Assembly (NCBI GenBank): GCA_945900695.1
Contig: CAMDJU010000147.1
Span: forward strand, 1-6,893
Length of the DNA: 6,893 nt
Direction of reading: 5' to 3'
DNA from: Bordetella parapertussis
Lineage (GTDB): Bacteria > Pseudomonadota > Gammaproteobacteria > Burkholderiales > Burkholderiaceae_C
Below are positions 1-5,254 of this stretch, piece after piece. Each line of letters begins with the position of its first letter. Positions within the stretch are counted from its first letter, which is position 1. Below the pieces are notes generated by a model, which was not told the DNA's origin, made no database searches, and saw nothing but the letters and a program-made list of their open reading frames with translations. A program made the position numbers and the translations under genes.

Positions 1-1
1 G

Positions 2-1069
2 GATTCTGGTCTGCGTGGTCTGGGCGGGGCTGGGTTTCCGTTGGGGCGCAAATGGCGCATCGTGCGCGATCAACCCGGGCCGCGTTATCTGGCCGTCAAC
101 ATCGACGAAGGCGAGCCTGGCACCTTCAAAGACCGCTTTTATTTGGAGCGCGACCCGCACCGTTTTTTGGAGGGGATGCTCCTGGCGGCAACGGTGGTGG
201 GTTGCGAGCGTGTCTATATCTACCTGCGCGACGAATACCACGGGTGTCGGGCCACTTTGACCCAGGCCCTGGCCGAGTTGCATGAACAACCCCCATGCCC
301 ATTGCCGCATATTGAATTGCGTCGTGGCGCTGGTGCCTACATTTGTGGTGAAGAGTCGGCCATGCTCGAGAGCATCGAGGGACGCCGGGGCGAGCCGCGC
401 TTGCGCCCGCCCTACATCGCTGAAAAAGGTTTGTGGGGCCGGCCCACCTTGGCCCACAACTTTGAAACGCTTTATTGGGTGCGCGAGATTGCCGAGCGCG
501 GTGCGGCGCACTTCGCCCAACAAGGCCGACATGGGCGCACAGGTTGGCGCTCGTTCAGCGTGAGCGGGCGCGTGCGTGAGCCCGGCGTCAAGCTCGCACC
601 TGCAGGCATCACATTGCAGGCGTTGATCGACGAACACTGTGGCGGCATGGCCCCTGGCCACAGCTTGTATGCGTATCTGCCGGGCGGTGCATCGGGTGGT
701 ATTTTGCCGGCGCGTTTGGCCGATGTGCCACTGGACTTTGACACCTTGCAAGCCCATGGTTGTTTCATTGGGTCGGCCGCCATCGTGGTCTTGGGCCACC
801 AAGACCGGGCCCGCGATGCGGCCTTGAACGTGATGCAGTTTTTTGCCGAAGAGAGCTGTGGCCAATGCACGCCTTGTCGGGTAGGCACTGAAAAGGCGGC
901 CGCTTTGATGCAAGCCCCTGTGTGGGATGCCCACACCTTGCAAGACCTGGCGCAGGTGATGGGTGACGCGTCCATTTGTGGCTTGGGCCAAGCCGCGCCC
1001 AACCCCATTGCCTGTGTGTTGCGTTATTTCCCGCACGAGGTGGGCGTGGGCCCAGAGTTGACCCCATGA
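2..1069 (+). CDS. fdsB: NAD-dependent formate dehydrogenase beta subunit (NuoF-like), 5'-truncated by the window edge
   Basis: The reading frame is open from base 2, so the true start lies upstream; 355 residues are visible. This is the flavin subunit that passes electrons between the Fe-S chain of the alpha subunit and NAD+ in the cytoplasm. Seen in order: a Gly-rich FMN/NADH loop GLRGLGGAGFP (bases 8-40), NIDEGEPGT (98-124) typical of NuoF/HoxF/FdsB proteins, a GAYICGEES stretch near base 335, and a C-terminal [4Fe-4S] motif CGQCTPC with Cys codons at 857, 866 and 875 plus a fourth Cys in the ASICGLG motif at 977. The Cys3-to-Cys4 gap is 34 residues, shorter than the roughly 41 I recall for respiratory NuoF, and the ending ICGLGQAAPNP is typical of FDH beta chains. 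It overlaps the alpha-subunit gene by ATGA, which points to FDH rather than complex I. Whether the missing N-terminus carries a fused NuoE-like [2Fe-2S] domain cannot be seen. The family is certain; the fds symbol is less so, since fdw/fdh1 naming is also possible. Confidence 0.9.
   Translation, partial: DSGLRGLGGAGFPLGRKWRIVRDQPGPRYLAVNIDEGEPGTFKDRFYLERDPHRFLEGMLLAATVVGCERVYIYLRDEYHGCRATLTQALAELHEQPPCPLPHIELRRGAGAYICGEESAMLESIEGRRGEPRLRPPYIAEKGLWGRPTLAHNFETLYWVREIAERGAAHFAQQGRHGRTGWRSFSVSGRVREPGVKLAPAGITLQALIDEHCGGMAPGHSLYAYLPGGASGGILPARLADVPLDFDTLQAHGCFIGSAAIVVLGHQDRARDAALNVMQFFAEESCGQCTPCRVGTEKAAALMQAPVWDAHTLQDLAQVMGDASICGLGQAAPNPIACVLRYFPHEVGVGPELTP
1066..1069 (+). other. ATGA stop/start overlap between beta and alpha FDH genes
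   Basis: The alpha-subunit ATG shares bases with the beta-subunit TGA. No good Shine-Dalgarno sequence lies in front of it (the upstream stretch is cccagagttgacccc). This suggests translational coupling, in which ribosomes finishing the beta subunit start the alpha subunit and so balance the two partners. The overlap is seen; the coupling is inferred. Confidence 0.7.
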
Positions 1070-3900
1070 GCCAGACCATCGACTTCCACCTCAACGGCCT
1101 GCCGGTGCAAGCCCTTGCAGGCGAAACCTTGTGGGAGGTGGCCCAACGCCAAGGTTTGGACATTCCCCATTTGTGCCACAAGCCAGGCTACCGGCCCGAC
1201 GGCAACTGCCGCGCCTGCGTGGTGGAAGTGGACGGCGAGCGCACTTTGGCAGCGAGTTGCTGTCGCACGCCCCAAGCGGGCATGGTGGTGCACACCGACA
1301 GCGAACGGGCGCAGAAAAGCCGCGCCTTGGTGATGGAATTGCTGCTGGCGGACAGACCTGACAGCGGTGCGCAATGGGTCGACGGCGAAGCCCGTTTGCC
1401 CCATGGTGAACTCAGCCAGTGGGCCAAAGTGATGGGCGTGAATGTTCGGCCATCCTTGCAAGCTTTGCGCAGCGAGGCCTCGACAGACACCGCTGGCCAG
1501 ACATGGCGCGATGATTCGCACCCGGCGATGGCCGTGGATTTATCGGCCTGCATCCAGTGCGACCGCTGTGTCCGTGCCTGTGGAGAGGTGCAGGTCAACC
1601 AAGTCATTGGCGTGCAAGGGCGCGGCAGCGCATCGCGCATTGTGTTTGACTTGGCCGACCCCATGGGCGAGAGCACCTGTGTGGCCTGTGGCGAATGCGT
1701 TCAAGCCTGTCCCACAGGGGCTCTGAGCGCCAAGACCCAGTTGGGTGACCAACAGGTGGACCGCCAAGTGGACTCGGTGTGTCCGTTTTGCGGTGTGGGT
1801 TGTTTGCTCACCTACCACGTCAAAGACGAGCGCATTGTCAAGGTGCAAGGCCGTGCTGGGCCTGCCAATGAGGAACGGCTGTGCGTCAAAGGCCGCTTTG
1901 GTTTTGACTACGCCCACCACCCCGACCGCTTGACCACGCCTTGGGTGCGCAAACCTGGGGTGCCCAAGTCGCTCGACCTCAACCGCGACCCATCGCGCTG
2001 GGCCGAGGTGTTCAGGCCGGCCACTTGGCACGAGGCTTTGGACGTAGCAGCCCAAGGTTTGATGCGCTTGCGCGGCCAATATGGGCCCAAAAGCCTGGCC
2101 GGTTTTGGTTCGGCCAAGGGCAGCAACGAAGAGGCCTACTTGTTTCAAAAATTGGTGCGCACAGGCTTTGGCAGCAACAACGTCGACCACTGCACCCGGC
2201 TGTGCCACGCCTCCAGCGTGGCGGCATTGCTCGAGGGGGTGGGATCGGGGGCGGTGAGCAACCCGGTGCGCGATGTGGCGCACGCCGAGTTGATCGTGGT
2301 CATTGGCGCCAACCCCAGCGCCAACCACCCGGTGGCGGCCACCTGGATCAAAAACGCGGTGGAGCGGGGCGCACGCTTGGTGCTGATGGACCCGCGCCGC
2401 ACCGACTTGGCGCGGCATGCGTGGCGCCATGTGGCGTTCAAACCCGATACCGATGTGGCTTTGCTCAATGCCCTGATCCACATCATCATCACCGAGGGCT
2501 GGGTGAACCAGGCCTTTGTGCAAGCGCGCACGCGCGACTATGAGGCGCTGAGATTGCACGTGCAGGCCTTCACCCCTGAGCGCATGGCGCCCATTTGCGG
2601 CATCGATACCGACACCTTGCGCGAAGTGGCCCATGCCTATGCCCATTCACCCGCGGCCATGGTGCTGTGGGGCATGGGCGTGAGCCAGCATGTGCATGGC
2701 ACCGACAACGTGCGCTGCCTGATTGCCTTGGCCAGCATCACCGGCCAGATCGGCCGACCCGGCACCGGGCTGCACCCTTTGCGCGGCCAAAACAATGTGC
2801 AAGGGGCCAGTGATGCAGGCCTCATCCCCATGATGCTGCCCAATTACCAACGGGTCAGCGACCCCCAAGCCTTGCAATGGTTTGAAAACTTTTGGGGCCA
2901 GCCACTCGATGCCCAACCGGGCTATACCGTGGTGGAGATCATGGACAAAGCCCTCGCCGATGACACCGATCCCCACAAGGTTCGGGGCATGTACATCATG
3001 GGCGAGAACCCGGCCATGAGCGACCCCGATTTGAACCACGCCCGCGCCGCATTGGCAGCCCTCAATCATTTGGTGGTGCAAGACATTTTTTTGACCGAGA
3101 CCGCATGGCTGGCCGATGTGGTTTTGCCCGCCAGCGCCTGGCCCGAAAAAATGGGCACCGTGACCAACACCGATCGCATGGTGCAAATGGGCCGACCCGC
3201 CTTGTCACCCCCTGGACAGGCCCAATTGGACCTGTGGATCACCCAACAATTGGCCCAGCGCATGGGCTTGCACTGGCATTACCCCGGTGACCATGCCGGT
3301 GTGGCTGCGGTGTATGAAGAGATGCGCCAAGCCATGCATGGCGTGATTGCGGGTATTTCTTGGCAACGCGTGTCGGATGCGTCCAGTGTCACCTACCCGT
3401 GTTTGAGCGATCAAGACCCGGGCCAAGCCATGGTGTTTACACACGACTTTCCCACGGCCGATGGGCGGGTCCAATTGGTACCGGCCGACCTGATCTCGGC
3501 CAATGAGTTGCCAGATGCCGAGCACCCGTTTGTGCTCATCACGGGGCGCCAACTGGAACATTGGCACACCGGCAGCATGACGCGCCGCTCGCAAGTGCTG
3601 GACGCGATTGAACCCGAAGCCAGTTTGTTGATGTGCAGCGCAGATATGCACCGCGTGGGGGTTCAAGCTGGGGACATGGTGCGCGTGAGCTCACGCCGAG
3701 GTGAATTGCAGGTGCGTGTTCGCCAAGACGAGGGCACGCCCAAGGGAACGGTATTTTTGCCTTTTGCCTACCGCGAGGCGGCGGCCAATTTGCTCACCAA
3801 CGCCGCCCTGGACCCGGTGGGCAAAATCCCCGAATTGAAGTTTTGTGCGGTGCAAGTTTTGGCCCTGCCAGCCCTGGCGCCTGTGAACTTGACGGGATGA
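1066..3900 (+). CDS. fdsA: Formate dehydrogenase alpha (catalytic) subunit, Mo/W-bis-MGD
   Basis: This 944-residue protein oxidises formate to CO2 (or the reverse) at a molybdenum or tungsten bis-MGD centre. The [2Fe-2S] domain spans residues 1-75, with Cys37, 48, 51 and 65 or 66 as ligands. A double [4Fe-4S] domain follows (Cys162/165/168/172 and Cys205/208/211/215). The catalytic domain runs from about 235 to the end: CPFCGVGC (239/242/246) plus Cys273 bind the proximal [4Fe-4S], Lys275 is the usual relay lysine, and Cys380-His381 is the metal-ligand/active-site pair, in Cys rather than Sec form. RGQNNVQGASD starts at Arg573, 193 residues after Cys380, the same spacing as Sec140-Arg333 of E. 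coli FdhF as I recall it. The C-terminal molybdopterin dinucleotide-binding fold is near 820-930. The start at 1066 overlaps the beta-subunit stop by ATGA; the frame extends upstream, but the ferredoxin domain begins right after this Met. An oddity is that residues 67-161 contain no Cys, so the His/Cys3 cluster motif usual in FdsA is absent. The protein is also annotated as fdhF in many genomes. Confidence 0.95.
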   Translation: MSQTIDFHLNGLPVQALAGETLWEVAQRQGLDIPHLCHKPGYRPDGNCRACVVEVDGERTLAASCCRTPQAGMVVHTDSERAQKSRALVMELLLADRPDSGAQWVDGEARLPHGELSQWAKVMGVNVRPSLQALRSEASTDTAGQTWRDDSHPAMAVDLSACIQCDRCVRACGEVQVNQVIGVQGRGSASRIVFDLADPMGESTCVACGECVQACPTGALSAKTQLGDQQVDRQVDSVCPFCGVGCLLTYHVKDERIVKVQGRAGPANEERLCVKGRFGFDYAHHPDRLTTPWVRKPGVPKSLDLNRDPSRWAEVFRPATWHEALDVAAQGLMRLRGQYGPKSLAGFGSAKGSNEEAYLFQKLVRTGFGSNNVDHCTRLCHASSVAALLEGVGSGAVSNPVRDVAHAELIVVIGANPSANHPVAATWIKNAVERGARLVLMDPRRTDLARHAWRHVAFKPDTDVALLNALIHIIITEGWVNQAFVQARTRDYEALRLHVQAFTPERMAPICGIDTDTLREVAHAYAHSPAAMVLWGMGVSQHVHGTDNVRCLIALASITGQIGRPGTGLHPLRGQNNVQGASDAGLIPMMLPNYQRVSDPQALQWFENFWGQPLDAQPGYTVVEIMDKALADDTDPHKVRGMYIMGENPAMSDPDLNHARAALAALNHLVVQDIFLTETAWLADVVLPASAWPEKMGTVTNTDRMVQMGRPALSPPGQAQLDLWITQQLAQRMGLHWHYPGDHAGVAAVYEEMRQAMHGVIAGISWQRVSDASSVTYPCLSDQDPGQAMVFTHDFPTADGRVQLVPADLISANELPDAEHPFVLITGRQLEHWHTGSMTRRSQVLDAIEPEASLLMCSADMHRVGVQAGDMVRVSSRRGELQVRVRQDEGTPKGTVFLPFAYREAAANLLTNAALDPVGKIPELKFCAVQVLALPALAPVNLTG
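3897..3900 (+). other. ATGA stop/start overlap between FDH alpha gene and DUF3305 gene
   Basis: The first Met codon of the DUF3305 frame overlaps the TGA of the alpha-subunit gene, the same arrangement as at 1066. If translation instead begins at the ATG at 3906, there is no overlap but the genes still nearly touch. Either way the accessory gene is tied to expression of the catalytic subunit. Confidence 0.5.
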
Positions 3901-4442
3901 TCGCCATGACCCCCCTCACCACCAGCGTTTTGATGCGCCGCGAGCGCGTGCCTGGCGACATGGCCAAGTGGCAAGCTTGGCGCTGGGTGTTGCACGATGT
4001 GGTGCTGCAAGACCCCAGCCACAGTGGTCCTGCACGCTTGCTGCGCGACAGCGACGACGTGCAAATTTGGCTTCACACAGGTTTTGAGGTGGGCTTGTTC
4101 CGAGATGATGCCGAAGGCTATTACCTCAACGCCACCTCGCCCCAGCCCTGTTGGTTTGTGTTGTGGCGCATGGAAGAAGAGGCCGCATTGGCGCAAGAAC
4201 CAGTGGCCGTGCCTGTGATGGTCAGTTTGAGTTACCACGATGCGGGGCGCTGGCTCGATGCCCAAGAGAGCGTGGACCAAGTGCCTGCGCCGCATGAAGT
4301 GCTGGCTTGGATGAGCGAATTTGCCCAAACCCATTGGGTGGCTGAGGGCAAAAAACGCCAACGCCCGGAAAGCTTTCGCGGGCTGCAAGACCGCTTTGGC
4401 AACCCTGCCTCGATCACCACCGACAAAAACCGCAAGCTTTGA
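3897..4442 (+). CDS. DUF3305 family protein, formate dehydrogenase accessory gene
   Basis: This 181-residue, soluble-looking protein has no signal peptide or membrane segment. I recognise it as DUF3305 from the N-terminal Arg-Arg-Glu and Trp-rich stretch (RRE at 14-16, KWQAWRW at 24-30), LLRDSDDVQIWLHTG (48-62), the acid-rich YYLNATSPQP region (75-84), WFVLWRME (86-93), the VMVSLSYHDAGRWLDAQE block (107-124), and a basic end with GKKRQRPESF (151-160). The family has no established biochemical function. It occurs almost always beside formate dehydrogenase genes together with DUF3306 and a multi-cluster Fe-S protein, as here. The ATG at 3897 overlaps the alpha-subunit TGA (ATGA). A second in-frame ATG at 3906 has a weak GGGA eight bases upstream and could be the true start, giving 178 residues. 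It probably belongs to the same transcript as the FDH genes. A role in FDH assembly or cofactor supply is only inferred from the neighbourhood. Confidence 0.85.
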   Translation: MIAMTPLTTSVLMRRERVPGDMAKWQAWRWVLHDVVLQDPSHSGPARLLRDSDDVQIWLHTGFEVGLFRDDAEGYYLNATSPQPCWFVLWRMEEEAALAQEPVAVPVMVSLSYHDAGRWLDAQESVDQVPAPHEVLAWMSEFAQTHWVAEGKKRQRPESFRGLQDRFGNPASITTDKNRKL

Positions 4443-4465
4443 CTCCTGGCTTCAGGCCTTAATAT
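4439..4465 (+). promoter_or_regulatory. Possible sigma70-type promoter before the DUF3306 gene
   Basis: TTGACT (4439-4444, five of six matches to the -35 consensus) overlaps the DUF3305 stop codon. TAATAT (4460-4465, four of six to the -10 consensus) follows after a short 15-base spacer. A transcript starting about seven bases after the -10 would begin at or next to the ATG at 4472, so the message would be leaderless. No Shine-Dalgarno sequence stands at a usable distance from that ATG, which fits but does not prove this. The short spacer and chance matches make it tentative. Confidence 0.3.
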
Positions 4466-4471
4466 CTCACC

Positions 4472-5212
4472 ATGGCTGAAGACGGTTTTTTGCAGCGCTG
4501 GTCACGGCGAAAATCATCGCAAGGGGTCAGCGCGCCCGATGGTCCCCCAAAGACCCATCCGGCTCCACCGCCTCTAGCCACCCCGTCCATCGGCCGTGCG
4601 CAAACCCCAGACGCTTTGATTTCAAAAAGGGGGCAACAACCGCTCAACACGCCGACCTCGGCGCTTGCGCCCGCCCCAGAGAGGGCGCATCCCATTGAGC
4701 CCCACACCGATCCTCAGCCAGCCCCCAGCCTGGCGGACACACAAGCACTCACGCCGGCGTCAGATTTTCGACCTTTCATGGGCCAGGGTGTGGCCCCCGA
4801 AGTGAAAAACGCCGCGATGAAAAAACTTTTTGCCGACCCACACTTCAATGTGATGGACCGGATGGACATCTACATCGACGATTACAGCCAAGCCGACCCA
4901 TTGCCCCTGGCCATGCTGCGGCAAATGAATGGGGCTAAGTTTCTGAATCTGTTCGAAGACGAAGACGAAGACAAAGACAAAGACCAAGCTGCATTGGCGT
5001 CTGCGCCTGCCGAAGGCGCTATTACAACGTCTTTGTCGCCTGTGTCTGACAGCGTGGCAGTGCCCGAAACTGCGCACACACCGACCATCGAAGCGCCATC
5101 CAGTGCCCAGGCACCAGTTGTTCCTGACGAGGCTGAGGCCTCGGGTGCCAGCCCCCAGCACACGCTTGACGCCAGCTTGTCCGCCACCACCCTGCCAGCA
5201 CCCAAGGCCTAG
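4472..5212 (+). CDS. DUF3306 family protein, formate dehydrogenase accessory gene
   Basis: This 246-residue hydrophilic protein has no membrane segment. I recognise DUF3306 from its two signature parts: an N-terminal FLQRWSRRK (residues 6-14), and a core at about 98-160 with SDFRPFM, a KKLFADPHFNVMD stretch (117-129), DIYIDDYS (132-139) and LAMLRQMN (146-153). Between them lies an unstructured-looking Pro/Ala-rich linker (about 20-95). After the core come an acidic tract EDEDEDKDKD (162-171) and a low-complexity Ala/Pro/Ser/Thr tail to the stop. The linker and tail probably vary freely; the two conserved parts look like short binding surfaces. No catalytic residues are evident and the biochemical function of the family is unknown. 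It follows the DUF3305 gene by 29 bases and precedes the Fe-S protein gene, the usual trio order. The ATG at 4472 is chosen because the conserved FLQRWSRRK begins five residues in. No Shine-Dalgarno sequence is visible. Confidence 0.85.
   Translation: MAEDGFLQRWSRRKSSQGVSAPDGPPKTHPAPPPLATPSIGRAQTPDALISKRGQQPLNTPTSALAPAPERAHPIEPHTDPQPAPSLADTQALTPASDFRPFMGQGVAPEVKNAAMKKLFADPHFNVMDRMDIYIDDYSQADPLPLAMLRQMNGAKFLNLFEDEDEDKDKDQAALASAPAEGAITTSLSPVSDSVAVPETAHTPTIEAPSSAQAPVVPDEAEASGASPQHTLDASLSATTLPAPKA
4955..4984 (+). repeat. Hexanucleotide tandem repeat (GAAGAC x3 then AAAGAC x2)
   Basis: Five in-frame copies of a six-base unit, RAAGAC, encode Glu-Asp three times and Lys-Asp twice (residues 162-171 of the DUF3306 protein). 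The unit length is a multiple of three, so slippage would lengthen or shorten the acidic tract without breaking the frame. It lies just after the conserved core, where length changes should be tolerated. Confidence 0.85.
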
Positions 5213-5254
5213 GTCCACGGGGGGCCAAGCCACAGTCATGCACAATCCGCCGCC

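Noticed and set aside
976..1065. A 30-codon upstream extension of the FDH alpha reading frame
   Set aside because: It would overlap the end of the beta subunit, including its last cluster Cys, in another frame. The extension has no ferredoxin-like sequence, and the domain starts naturally at the Met at 1066.
2..1069. Reading the first two genes as complex I nuoF-nuoG
   Set aside because: The second protein has a Cys-His metal site and an Arg573 motif of active formate dehydrogenases, and the genes are followed by FDH accessory genes rather than nuoH/nuoI.
1247..1261. A sigma54-like TGGCAG....TTGCT inside the FDH alpha gene
   Set aside because: The distance between the GG and GC elements is one base short of the strict spacing, and the site lies in conserved coding sequence for the [2Fe-2S] domain.
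1540..2646. A 368-codon minus-strand open frame inside the FDH alpha gene
   Set aside because: It lies fully antisense to strongly conserved Fe-S and bis-MGD domain coding sequence, and its translation shows no family signature.
4445..4456. Small hairpin CCTG-GCTT-CAGG between the DUF3305 and DUF3306 genes
   Set aside because: The stem is only four base pairs with no following T-run, too weak for a terminator; it falls in the spacer of the possible promoter.
5213..5254. Gap before the Fe-S protein gene, with a GGGGGG run and an out-of-frame ATG at 5238
   Set aside because: The G-run is about 30 bases from the start codon, too far to be a Shine-Dalgarno sequence, and the ATG at 5238 is not in the frame of the Fe-S protein. 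No promoter or terminator could be supported.
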